From Coix lacryma-jobi var. lacryma-jobi (lineage: Eukaryota > Streptophyta > Magnoliopsida > Poales > Poaceae), in assembly GCA_009763385.1 (NCBI GenBank), contig CM019831.1:79891845-79955844 (forward strand): a stretch of DNA of 64,000 bases. Reading direction: 5' to 3'. A program made the position numbers and the translations under genes. Positions within the stretch are counted from its first letter, which is position 1. The number at the start of each line of letters is the position of its first letter. Shown piece by piece: positions 33,888 to 44,143 of this stretch. The notes below the pieces were generated by a model. It was not told the origin of the DNA and did no database searches. It was given only the letters and a program-made list of their open reading frames with translations.

Positions 33888-34667
33888 AAGTTTAGCGTTA
33901 CTGTTCATAAGTGTATTTGAAAACCAGTATTTTCCAAATTTAAAGCAGTATTTGCGAATTTATAGTTATATTTAAGATTTGAAATCTTAAGTTGAAAACT
34001 AAGGTGTGCCAGTGATCATATCCCTATACCCAGTTAGGGTCTTAGGTGGCTTAATTAAGTACTAACTTGGGGGTTATGCATCATGTTTTGATTCTTGTTG
34101 GATAGTGTCGTCCATACGGCAATGGGGAATTGTATGGGTGCTATTCTTCGAAATAGTAATGTATGGATCATTTGCCTCTACGCCATGGTAATAAGCGAGT
34201 TATGAGAGCATGACCAAACAACCATTGGTCTAGGGGAGAGCTAGTTGGGTACTGGGACCTGTACACGTAAGCACACGGGTGCAGGTGAAGGTATTTAATT
34301 GTGGGACTAATATTGTTTTGACGGGTGTATATACTACTTACGTGTATATGGGGTGTACACCTAAGTCAGTATCTAGATTTAAATTTTAGCAATGCATGAT
34401 ATTCATACTGTGGGCAGGGCTGAAGTGATTTTCTGCAGGTACACTAACTTACGAACGTGTAGTCCGTTTAGTTAACGCTACGAGTGGACGATTGTATGCC
34501 ACCGTCTAGCCGTTAGATTGTTAGTCAGTGAGGACGTATGTTCGTGCATGCATCATGATCACACACTCTTGCATTAATAATACTTCCTTCCTTATGTTAT
34601 CTGTCCCGCTTTATTAATAAAAGTTGTTCTTAACTAATTAAAACCTATGTGGATAAACTTGTTTCAG
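33888..34667 (+). other. 5' leader of element G
   Basis: About 780 bases, homologous to A's leader, ending in GTTTCAG, a 3' splice site directly before the ATG at 34668. No ORF is supported. Confidence 0.6.
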
Positions 34668-35686
34668 ATGCCCCATACCAAGTGTACTGCTTGTAAGTCA
34701 ACTGGAGGCAAGAGGCCTAACTACCTTTTGGGACCCCTGACCACTGAGGGATCGGAGGATTTCCTAGACGAGTTCGGCATGCCTACCATCCTTTGGAGGG
34801 TGTTGCACCTGGTTGGTTACCAGGAGGGTCAGGAGCCACAGTACGCTTGGCACCCCGTGTAGTTCTCAAAGGACGGTTACATGTACACGGTGGAGGTGGA
34901 CGTGGCCAGTCATGACGAGCAGGACCCCGTGTGGTGTCGCCGAGTGTTTGCACTGTAGGGTAGGACCCCGTGGGATGGAGCTAACAGGGTAGCCTATACT
35001 GTTCTTCGGGACCTTATGGAGGATCACCTAGAGGTGGTTGCGCAGGCCACTGCTAGCATCTTCCTGACGGCAGACCCCTACCTATCGGTGTGGCGTTAGC
35101 TTGGAGCCACGGTGTTGGAGACCAGCTCGCACGAGAGGGAGCACTGTATCGGACCAGCCGGGAGTGTTATGGCTGCACTCAGGGCTACATATGGGTGCTT
35201 GTCATGCAGCTATGACCATTTGGACCATATCCTCAGTGAGGAGATGGCTGCACAGCATCAGAGGCAGGAGGAGCACACTGCAGAGATAGATCGCCTTACT
35301 GCAGAGTTGGCTCGTATGACTCTTGAGAGAGACTAGGCGACTCAGAGAGAGCAGGAGAGTGCACAACAGCTTAGTGACCAGCAAGGGATGACGACCTTCT
35401 TGGCCATAGTCATGGCTAAGACCGAGGAGTCTCTTCATGGTGTGTGTGTGTTGAGGGCATACGCGTTACCGAGGAGAACATGCTTCTGAGGCTTCGAGTG
35501 GGAGACCTTGAGCTACAGCTTCACCAACTCCAGGACTACAATGACCGCCTGCATGAGGAGATTCATCACCGGGAGAATGAGAGGACCCCCATCTTTGCTC
35601 AGGAGGACCCAGACCCTCGTGACTCTTCTAGTGACTCTTCGGATATGTCTAGTGAGGACGGTGATGATGGTACCGCCAGAAAGTAG
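34668..35686 (+). pseudogene. Decayed H3-tail-mimic ORF of element G
   Basis: Colinear with A's extra ORF. The N-terminus reads PHTKCTACKSTGGKRPNY. Thr3, Lys4, Lys9, Ser10 and the GGK of H3 are kept, while Ala1, Arg2, Gln5 and Arg8 are changed. Stops lie at 34860, 34956, 35097 and 35334, all TAG where A has CAG, and a frameshift follows near 35440. The coiled coil (VGDLELQLHQLQDYNDRLHEEI) and Ser/Asp-rich tail are still recognisable. It cannot make the full protein. Confidence 0.88.
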
Positions 35687-36036
35687 GATAGATAGCTTGT
35701 CTCTAGTGCATAGCGATCTTTTGTCTCATTCGCTTTGAGCTTGATCTTTTGCTGATTCTGCCAGTTTGATGTAATGTTGGGATGTTATCTATGTGCACAT
35801 GGTGCAAGGACCTTTGGAAAAGTCCCATATGTTTGGGCATTTGTGGATGTTTATGTTGACATTTGCATGTTATGTTAATGAGCGATCTCATTTTGTGATG
35901 CTACGATGTGGATTGAAATTCATTATGCCTCTGTAATTGTTTGGTGAACTTGTTTTCTGAATAAATTCAGTATGGCATGGTTTATTCTTCTCTACTATTA
36001 TTGCAACACCACCTAATGGTCACTTATTGCTGTCAC

Positions 36037-37601
36037 ATGAAGATGACGATTACTTGCAGTGGAGCTGGCGGTAGTGGTGGCAATGATGATAATCGTCATA
36101 ACCACAATCCACCACCTCCTCCACCCGCTACTGCAGAGCAACTCTTCGCTTAGTTCTTGGGAAGTGAACGCAATATCGAGGCACTGCTGCGTGAGAACCT
36201 GGGATGTGATAACCAGCGCCCCGAGCCAAATCAATATAGCACATTCAAGGATTTTCTGGATACCAAGCCACCCATTTTTAAGGAAGCTACTAAACCTCTG
36301 GAAGCAGAAGAATGGCTGCATACCATAGAGCAGAAGTTTCGTTTGCACAGGCACACAGAAGAGCTAAAGACGGAGTATGCCGCGCATCAACTTTAGGGAC
36401 CGGCAGGGATATGGTGGGGGCACCATCGCACTACCTATCCTACCCATGCCCCGATTACTTGGGAAATGTTCGCGCAGGTTGTCCGAGGGAATTATATTCC
36501 GCCAGGGTTGATCCAGATGAAGGTGGCAGAGTTTATGAGTTTAACCCAGGGAACTCACTCAATCACAAAGTACCATCGCATGTTCAATTCCTTATCCCGT
36601 TATGCGCCAGAGTTCGTAAACACTGAAGCTAAGAAGATAGCCAGTTTCAAGAGATGGTTGAATACCAAGATGGGCAAGTCTATGGGTACATCATCTCGTA
36701 CCTCCTTCAATGACATCATCAGTGATTGTTTGACTCAAGAGAATCACAACAACAAGCATGCTGCGGGCAAGGCCCGGAAGAGAACCCTTGAATCTGGACC
36801 ATCTCTGCCTAGGGGACCACCATCTCAACATTCCCAGTATCGTCCACCAGTGCCTGGAGCTCGATTCAGGCCACCCCAGAAGAGGAATCAGCAACAGTAC
36901 CAGCGTAATCAGAGGCCGTACAAGGTAGCATCTGCACAAGCTCGAGTTGGCTAGGGAAGTTCCACTGGGGCCAAGCCTATTGCCCGTGGACCGTGCTTCA
37001 ATTGCAATCAAGAGGGGCACTTCGCGAGATATTTCGCACACCTGCAGAAGCAGCAAGCTAGTTACCCAGCGCGCCTGCATCACATGACAGCTGAAGAAGC
37101 TCGTGCAGGAGAACCTGTAACTCTGGTATGTGTCTTGTCAACCACCATCCTGCAGTTGTTTTGTTTGATACTAGATCATCGCATTCCTTCATGAGCAAAG
37201 CATTTGCACAGAAACATAACCAAGAAATGTCTGAAATGGATTACAGGTTTCATGTAACCTCCGTGGGGAGTAGTGTGTTATTTAGACAGATGGTTCGTAA
37301 CGCAACCATCGAAATTGGAGGGCATAAATTCGGAGCTAATCTAGTAGTTTTGCCTAGACTAAGTTTGGACGTAGTTTTGGGTATGACTTGGATGAGTATG
37401 TGGAACGCGATGTTAGACACTGCTAATAGGACTCTTACCTTATCTGATGGGCGAACGGGTAACAAACTTCGTGTATCTCTGCCTCGAGGTGTCGATTTTG
37501 TTGACTTATCCTGCACCCTTGGAATAGAAGATCTTTCCAAAATCTCAGTTGTCTGTGACTTTTTGGATGTCTTACAGGATGAGTTTCCAGGGTTACCACC
37601 C
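36037..37601 (+). pseudogene. gag-protease of element G, degenerate
   Basis: It matches A's gag closely, with the same Pro run, LEAEEWLHTIEQKF, GPAGIWWGHH, and a knuckle CFNCNQEGHFARYF (last Cys lost to Phe). Stops at 36151, 36394 and 36952 are TAG; two of these are CAG in A. After a frameshift near 37125 the protease continues with DTRSSHSF, where the active-site Gly is Arg. It then runs to VVCDFLDVLQDEFPGLPP, where element I interrupts it at 37602. Confidence 0.88.
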
Positions 37602-40600
37602 TGTGACACCCGGAAAAATCGCTTTTGAGAAAATAGAATTTAATATGAATTCATTTATTTGTTCTCATGAAACATAGAGCTTAAATAATAATTTTTGGTG
37701 AATTAATAAAGTTAGTTGGGGCGTAAAAACATTTTTGTTGCATTCATGCTAGGGCATAATATTTTGCTTGAGTGTAGGAATAGTGTTGAGTGGTTCAAAT
37801 TCAAATTTGATTTGAATTTGGACAAGTTTTCAAAAGGTAAATAAAAGAAAAGGCTTTTCTTTTTCTATCCACCCCTCCCTCACCCTTTTGGCCCAGCCGG
37901 CGATGCGGCCCAAGCCCGCAGCGCCTCCCTCTCCCCCTCCCCTTCCTTTCCCGCCGGCCCAGTCGGCCTGCTCGCCCCGCGCGCAGCCAGCCCAGCCGCG
38001 CGGCCCGCTTCCCTTTTCCCCTCGCGCGCTCGCGGCCCAGCCGCTCGGTCGCTCGCCCGCGCTGGCCTGCTCGCGCAAGCGCCGCGCCCGCGCCCCGCTC
38101 TCCGCGCTGACACCCCGGCCCCACCTGTCAGCCACGCGCCCTTTCCCCTACCTCGCGACGGCCGAGCTCCCGCCGCCGCCGCACCCCCTCCTTCTCCCGT
38201 AACCGCCCGGGAGTGGCATTCAAGGCCACTCCGGCTTCCATGAAGCCCCGGTGGACTCCTCCGACTCCTCGCCGTCCACCCGAGCCCTATAAAGCCTCGG
38301 GCGTGGCCCCTCGCCCTCTCCCTCGCCACCCCGCTCTCCCCACCCTCTCTGCCGCCGAGCCGAGGTCCCGCCGACCGCCCTAGCACCTCCCCGAACCGCC
38401 GAAGGTGACGCCGCGACCGCCCGTGTGGCTTTGGTGCCCTTCTTTTTGGTGCTTGCGCAACCAGAGCTCACCCCGAGCCTTTTTCCCTTTCACAGGTCTC
38501 CCCGCCGCCGTTCGTCGCTGCGGTGAGTCCCTCCGCCGAAGCCGAGCCCGCAGTCGTGTTCGCCGTGGCCCCCGCTTCACTCCGGTGCTATCCGCGTGGC
38601 CAACCAAGGTCGGGAACGCCGGAACGGCGAGTTCCCGAGCCCCTCGCATGGCGCCGCCGCTCGCCGGCGTTCGCACCACCGCTCCCGCCGCCGCGCTCTC
38701 TCGCCGAGCCGCCCTGCGCCGTCCGATCGGTGCGGACGGCCAGGATTAGAGCATATCCCGAAGGGGTATGCGCCGGGTTCACCGGCCCGTGCACCCGCGC
38801 CCTGCTTGCGGTCCACCGCCAGCTGGTGGACCCGCCCAATCCCATCGCGCCGCGTTGCGTCGTGTCGGCGCCAGCGCGGCAGCCGCAGCCGCTTTTGCGA
38901 AAAAGCCCCCGAGCTTTCTGTTAATCAACCCGCAGTCCTGTCCAATTCAAGATACTTTCTTTTCAGTCCTGTTTTCTTTCGGTTTAGCCCCTGTAGTTTC
39001 CGTATATAGAACCCGCCGTCCATACCGCATAGAAAATCAGGTTTTAATTGTTTTAATTCAAAATCAAGTTCGGTTTATTTACAGAAATGCCATTTGCACC
39101 TTGTTTTCAACATAGCTTTTGATTTAAAACTCCGATTAGAGTGATTCTTGCGCTCACGTGTTCGTAAAAATGCGTAGAATAGTTTTAGAAGCTGTTTATC
39201 TTATTTTAGTACTGATTGATGTACTGTTCTAATAAATATATATTTTTGTTTGCATGTAATGACTGTCTGGATGCTATGATTGGTGATTCTATATCGAGTC
39301 CAGACGGTGACGTGTTTGAGGAGCAGGCTTCGCAGGAGCAGTACCAGGACCAAGCGTGTGACCAAGGCAAGTACAACCCACGGTTTCCTTGTTACCTATT
39401 TAATGCAAGACCTAGTAAATCATTATGCATGTGTCTAATATGATGAACCATAGGATCATGCTAGTTTCCTAAAACTGTATACCTTGAACCTATGGGAGGG
39501 TTTTACACAATATGATTAGAAATGCTAAGCGCTATATAAATGCTAATTGTTTAATACTGATTAATGACTATGGAACAAATGTTAAAAGAGGCTTTTTGAC
39601 CACGTTCAGGGCACTGGAGCCTGGTGTTGCTCAGTGACCCACCCCAGGGACTATCTTTTAAAGCGACCACCCGGGAGATCCCGTGCAACCTTGGGTATTA
39701 TATGGCTCTGATCTTAGTTGTGTAACTAGACTTTCTCTAGCTTGTAGTAGTTACCGAAAGGCGCTAGAGGGGGGAACCGGGTTAAAGAATGGCTTCCTTG
39801 CCTGTCAAGATGTGTACTGGTCGGCTGTCAGGTGTGCCATCTTGAAGGGGGCCTCCATTCGCCTGGAAGCCGAAACCTTGCGGCTACTACTTGTTAGGGT
39901 AGCTAGTGAAAGACTACGTAGTGAAACCCTGCCGTACTTCCATAGAGGAGGTAATGTGGGATTGGCTCTCCCCGGCATATGGGAATCACGGCCTAAGGTG
40001 AAAGTGTACAACCTCTGCAGAGTGTAAACCTGATATATCAGCCGTGCTCACGGATACGAGCGGCTCGGATCCTTTATAAGTGGTTCATGGTGGGGTATGT
40101 TGGTGGTTTGTGGCTTGCCTCTTGTTAACATATTTATGATCATACCATGTGGGACAACAGGGATCACATACTAGTAATGAAAGGATAGTATTAAAGTATG
40201 TTTAAGATAAAATGCTAATCGCAGTCAACCCGGTCAACCTTTTGAGCCTTGCATTACCCGTAGTTGTACTTGCTGAGCATGGTGAGCTGACGCTTGTCGT
40301 TGGTTCACATAAAAATCCCGGATGGGTACCAGATGAAGGAGAGTACGAGGAGTATCCAGAAGATGTGCCGGACTTCTGAGGATGGCGTACCCCCAGTCGG
40401 TGTCCCTGTGGAGTGATGTCACGTCTACGCTACCGTTGTAATAATGGGTCGTTGGCCGATGTGAAGAACAATCTCACGTGATGTAATAAGTTAATTAAAC
40501 GTTGTTCGTGTTGTAATGATATACATTTTGTGGTATATGTGGATTTGGGACCCCCTGGGCCCACATATGCTTTACCTCGGTTTTATTCGTAAATCCGGGT

Positions 40601-40606
40601 GTTACA
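37602..40606 (+). repeat. 5' LTR of element I (3.0 kb)
   Basis: It starts TGTGACACCCGG and ends CCGGGTGTTACA, an 11-12 base near-perfect inverted repeat. It is strongly GC-rich from 37880 to 38900 (ORFs there on both strands are composition artefacts) and contains a TATA box (38288-38294). A candidate splice donor GCGGTGAGT lies at about 38520, and an acidic open stretch before a GC-type donor (CAAGGCAAGT) at 39366. Confidence 0.88.
38288..38294 (+). promoter_or_regulatory. Predicted TATA box of LTR I
   Basis: CCTATAAAGCC in a GC-rich context is followed by a C/T-rich presumed start region (CCCTCTCCCTCGCC). This is the plant core-promoter pattern. Confidence 0.6.
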
Positions 40607-40609
40607 AAT

Positions 40610-40621
40610 TGGTATCAAAGC
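40610..40621 (+). other. Primer-binding site of element I (initiator tRNA-Met)
   Basis: TGGTATCAAAGC lies three bases after the LTR end, one mismatch from the plant iMet site TGGTATCAGAGC. Confidence 0.85.
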
Positions 40622-40780
40622 CGAACTGACTGTAGGACGCTACCCTAGATAGACTGGACACCCCTTTTCCTAGGAGTAATTCCAAAATTTTATTGCTTTT
40701 TGTAATTTATAAAATTTCCAGTACTCCTCTGTCTTTCATAAAACTTTTTACCGTACCTGACTCTTATTTAAAATTTGTAG

Positions 40781-40993
40781 ATGGCACGGACCAAGCAGAC
40801 CGCTCGCAAGAGCACCGGAGGACGTGCACCGACCCGCGCCGAGTACCTCCGTCTGTTCCGTCAGCAGAGGCAGGAGGCCGAGGACGAGCCCGAGCCCGAG
40901 GAGCAGCAGCAGGCTGCAGGTGGAGACCCCAGCGACGACTCCGGAGACTCTTCCGACGACCACTCCAGCTCCGACTCCAGCGACTCGGAATAA
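40781..40993 (+). CDS. H3-tail-mimic ORF of element I (70 residues)
   Basis: After Met the ORF reads ARTKQTARKSTGGRAP, identical to mature histone H3 residues 1-16 except Lys14 to Arg. Arg2, Thr3, Lys4, Arg8, Lys9, Ser10 and Thr11 are all present. A short basic/Gln segment (about residues 18-33) and an acidic tail follow: Glu/Pro/Gln, then Asp/Ser repeats ending SDSSDSE. The histone fold is absent, so this is not a histone gene fragment in the usual sense. TTTGTAG immediately upstream of the ATG is a plausible 3' splice site, as in A and G. The last codon and stop lie in GGAATAAGGACCGGGGCTAA, which recurs in the CACTA end at 41104. The natural C-terminus may therefore have been cut off by the CACTA element. 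Confidence 0.87.
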   Translation: MARTKQTARKSTGGRAPTRAEYLRLFRQQRQEAEDEPEPEEQQQAAGGDPSDDSGDSSDDHSSSDSSDSE

Positions 40994-41133
40994 GGACCGG
41001 GGCTAACTTTAGCCCCGGTTGGTAACACCAACTGGGACTAAAAGGTTTTGTCCCGGTTGGTGTATCCAGCCGGGGCTAAATGCCAACATTTAGCCCCGTC
41101 TGGGAATAAGGACCGGGGCTAAATGTCCCTCCC

Positions 41134-41140
41134 TATATTT
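41134..41140 (+). promoter_or_regulatory. Predicted TATA box of CACTA N
   Basis: CCTATATTTG lies directly after the left subterminal repeats, followed by a C-rich leader (GTTCTTCCACCTCCAGCC). This is the usual promoter position of CACTA genes. Confidence 0.45.
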
Positions 41141-41380
41141 GAACTGTTCTTCCACCTCCAGCCGTGCCCGAGCTCTTCATTTTTTTTGATTCAGTCACTT
41201 GCTTGCTTGTTTGCTGTCTTCTCCGGTGATTTTTGTTTGTTAACACATCTCCGGCGATTGATTTATTTCATCACATCTACACCGCCATCGACTTCTTGAA
41301 AGGTTACTAGCTTAAGTTTTTTATTTTTGTAGATATTTTGAGTTCATTGACTTGATAGTTCAAATTATTACTCTAAAAAC

Positions 41381-41787
41381 AAAATATGACCGTTTAATTA
41401 GTTTATTTTAATCTTTTAGAGAAATAGAGATCATTTAAATCATTTGTTGACAAAAAATAGAAATATATAATACTTTAGTTTACAAAATGTGACCGGTTTA
41501 ATTAGTTTTTTTTTTGAGAAATAGAGATGAGTTAAATCATTTGTTTACAAAAATTAGAAATATATAATACTTTAGTTTACAAAATGTGACCGGTTTAATT
41601 AGTTTATTTTATTATTTTGGAGAAATAGAGATCAGTTAAATTATTTGTTTACAGAAATTAAAAATATATAATACTTTAGTTTACAAAATGTGACCGGTTT
41701 AATTAGTTTATTTTATTATTTTAGAGAAATAGAGATCAGTTAAATTATTTGCTTACAGAAATTAGAAATATATAATACTTTAGTTTA
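41381..41787 (+). repeat. Four tandem copies of a ~104-base AT-rich unit
   Basis: Units start AAAATGTGACCGGTTTAATTAG at about 41381, 41485, 41580 and 41684 and end ATAATACTTTAGTTTAC. A partial fifth (AAAATGCAG) forms an acceptor-like AG immediately before the next ORF, so the array probably lies in an intron. Confidence 0.85.
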
Positions 41788-41801
41788 CAAAATGCAGAAG
41801 G

Positions 41802-42101
41802 ATGTCTGCTTGGTATGTTGTTTTCGTGGGTACCAAGCCAGGTATTTACACCAGCTGGGCTGAGTGCAGTCAGTATGTCCTCAAAGTTAAGGGAGCTGTG
41901 CATAAAAAGTACAAGTCTTTTGAGGAAGCTTCTGCAGCTCTAGAGGCTTTCAACTCAAGAATCAACTCAATTCCTACTGCACCTACCCCTACCTTACCTT
42001 CCTATCAGGTTGGAGTGGCAGGCAGTCCATCTTGTTGGACTGTGATGCGGGAAAAATGTGCAGGTGCTGTTAGTTGCTTTGGTTGTGGCCAAGTGGATTA
42101 G
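41802..42101 (+). CDS. RNase H1-type hybrid-binding (viroplasmin-like) domain ORF in CACTA N
   Basis: A 99-residue ORF. Residues 2-50 match the RNase H1 N-terminal RNA/DNA hybrid-binding fold: WYVVFVGTKPGIYTSWAEC, then KGAVHKKYKSFEEASAALEAF. This small basic domain binds RNA:DNA hybrids in eukaryotic RNase H1 and also occurs in caulimovirus inclusion-body proteins. No RNase H catalytic domain follows; the tail ends in Cys-rich SCFGCGQVD. It lies between the CACTA promoter/intron and the Tnp2 exon, so the CACTA element has probably captured it as a first protein or exon. The ATG follows an acceptor-like AATGCAG by eight bases. Confidence 0.75.
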   Translation: MSAWYVVFVGTKPGIYTSWAECSQYVLKVKGAVHKKYKSFEEASAALEAFNSRINSIPTAPTPTLPSYQVGVAGSPSCWTVMREKCAGAVSCFGCGQVD

Positions 42102-42264
42102 GCTGCACTGTTATCTTGATGTAATAATTAATTAGACAAGTTCAACTGCTACTATTTTTATGCCACCAGTGATTCTTACTAAATTTCATGCCAGTCATTT
42201 TATAATTTCATTTGTTTATAAGAATGAGAGGTATAATTATGTGATATGTCATATAATGCAAACG

Positions 42265-43146
42265 ATGACACGTCACTGGATGTACAATGCCTATCGTCGC
42301 TCAAAAGAGTTCATTGATGGCGTGCATTATTTTTTAAGAGTGGCCGAGGCAAACAAGCGGAATGGTTTTATGTGCTGCCCATGTGCCCTTTGTAATAATT
42401 CGAAGGAATATTCTAGCTCAAGGAGTTTTCACTCACACTTGTTCAAGTCGGGTTTCATGCCAAACTATAGTTGTTGGACGAAGCATAGAGAAACTGGGGT
42501 TATGATGGAAGAAGGTGAAGAAGAACAATTGGACCCTGACGATGACATTATTGCTCAATACGGTGACTTTGGTGATACTGCAATGGGGGAAGGTGAAGAA
42601 GAGGCAAGTGCAGAAGACACACTCGCTGAAGATGATGCTCTTGGTGATGTCATTCGTGATGCACAAGGAGATTGCGAAAGTGAAAAGGAGAAGGCTAAGT
42701 TTGACTGTATGCTAGAGGATCACAGGAAATTACTATACCCGTCTGCTGCAGATGGACAAAAAAAGTTGGGTACAACACTTGAGTTGCTACAATGGAAGGC
42801 ACAAAATGGTGTATCTGACAAGGCATTTGGACAATTATTGAAAATTATAAAACAAAAGATGCTTCGGAAACCTAACGAACTGCCCGCCACTACGTACGAA
42901 GCAAAACAAGTCGTCTGTCCTTTGGGTTTAGAAATCCAGAAGATACATGCATGTCCTAATGACTGCATCCTGTATCGTGGCAAGGAATACGAGAATTTGG
43001 ATGAATGCCCTGTATGTAACGCGTCACGATATAAGATCAGGCGAGATGACCCTGGCGATGTTGAGGGTGAAGAACGTCCCCGGAAGAAAATTCCTGCCAA
43101 GGTTATGTGGTACCAATATTATGTATTAGATTTTTTGTGTAATTAA
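42265..43146 (+). pseudogene. CACTA transposase (Tnp2/TNPD) N-terminal part
   Basis: The frame from MTRHWMYNAYRRSKEF contains the transposase-associated zinc-binding domain (GFMCCPCALCNNSKEY, FHSHLFKSGFMPNY). An acidic linker follows (EEGEEEQLDPDDD onward), then the start of the Tnp2 transposase domain (LLYPSAADGQKK, IHACPNDCILYRGKEYENLDECPVCNASRYK). It ends at a stop at 43144-43146 shortly after KKIPAKVMWYQYYV. Most of the catalytic region is missing, so this is a truncated gene. Upstream in-frame codons to 42160 look like intron. Confidence 0.85.
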
Positions 43147-43877
43147 TAATGATTATGGATAGTCATGGTTCATTGATGTCGGTGTCGAAATGACTTGATT
43201 TATTTTTGGCAAGCATATGAGCCCAAATTGATGCCTCTGCGGTTTTTCATCAACCTCCACAACGTTCTTCTTCCCAGGCCATTCAAGATCCTGTGTAAAA
43301 GTTTGGCACCATTCTGGATTATTTTGGTGGTAGGCCCAGTTGACCCTATAATTATTGGGTGACGGTGCGCGGTAATTCAATTAAACTATCTCCGAAAAAT
43401 CACAAACTTGTTGGTTGCCTCACCCGTGCCACGTGACAGCCTAAGAAAAAGTTTGAGACCAATACGACACAGAAACGTATATGACCTACACAAATTTATC
43501 TTTTTAAATTAAACTGCAATTTAACAGTAAATTTCGCTATCGTGCATTTGGACAATGAAAGATAAACAACCCAAAATTTAACGTTCAGATAATGCAAAAA
43601 TAATCTTCCTATCGAGAACCAGTTGTTTCAGATATTTAAATTTAACATTATATTTTTGCATTAACAAAATATGAATTGTTATTTACATTTATATTCATTA
43701 TTATAAGAAAAGAAAAGAATTTATGTTACAAATTTTTCTACTATACAATAAGGTAAAAGGAAATACAACTGTCATTTTTAAGTAATTTTATACCTAATAT
43801 TTAATTTACTATGCAATTAACAAATATTATAGCATATTAATATAGTCAAAACCTAATACAAAACCCAAAATATAAAC
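43147..43877 (+). other. AT-rich stretch without a recognised gene
   Basis: No supported gene. A 75-codon minus-strand ORF (43380-43153) has ordinary amino-acid composition but matches no family I recognise. It may be an exon of a CACTA gene on the other strand. Confidence 0.4.
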
Positions 43878-44136
43878 CTTTAGTCCCGGGGCGTAAGCCC
43901 GCCCGGGACTAAAGGTAGCTAATACAAAAACCAGAATAGAAAAAGCCCAAAACAGTGGCGGGAAAAAAAGCTTTAGTCCCGGGCGGTGGCACCACCCGGG
44001 ACTAAAGGTTCCTTTAGTCCCGGGGCGTAAGCCCGCCCGGGACTAAAGGTCCAAGCCTTTAGTCCCGGGCGGGCTTACGCCCCGGGACTAAAGGTCTTTT
44101 AGTCCCGGGTGGTGCCACGGCCCGGGACTAAAGGTT
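43878..44136 (+). repeat. CACTA-type subterminal hairpin cluster
   Basis: Five near-perfect hairpins made of CTTTAGTCCCGGG and CCCGGGACTAAAG arms (about 43880, 43969, 44010, 44056, 44097) with loops such as GCGTAAGC or GGTGGCACCA. These are typical transposase-binding arrays of grass CACTA elements. Confidence 0.8.
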
Positions 44137-44143
44137 CCCCGCG

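Larger units (their letters stand above)
22584..37601 (+). mobile_element. Ty3/gypsy element G, plus-strand sibling of A (interrupted)
   Basis: LTR remainder (22584-24024 and 32208-33873), primer-binding site, leader, decayed H3-mimic ORF and gag-protease, cut at 37601 by element I. H interrupts the LTR on the left and F splits it at 24024/32208. Sequence and order match A in reverse complement throughout. The copy is heavily mutated and is probably the oldest layer here. Confidence 0.9.
37602..40993 (+). mobile_element. Ty3/gypsy element I, 5' end (LTR, primer site, H3-mimic ORF)
   Basis: LTR, primer-binding site and a short first ORF with the best-preserved histone H3 tail in the window. 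CACTA sequence starts at about 40987-40994, and gag/pol is not seen on the far side. It inserted into G's protease/RT region. The candidate target duplication CACCC (37597-37601) has no visible partner. Confidence 0.85.

Noticed and set aside
37880..38924. Several ORFs on both strands in the GC-rich part of LTR I
   Set aside because: Overlapping Arg/Ala/Pro-rich frames on both strands reflect GC composition, and a TATA box and leader explain the region.
40781..40993. A genuine histone H3 gene or processed H3 pseudogene
   Set aside because: Only the tail is H3-like and nothing of the histone fold follows. The same tail position recurs in three related elements after a primer-binding site.
41802..42101. 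An endogenous pararetrovirus fragment
   Set aside because: Only the small hybrid-binding domain shared with cellular RNase H1 is present. No viral RT, coat or movement sequence is nearby, and the context is CACTA.
43878..44136. A CRISPR-like array
   Set aside because: The units are palindromic CACTA subterminal hairpins without regular unique spacers.
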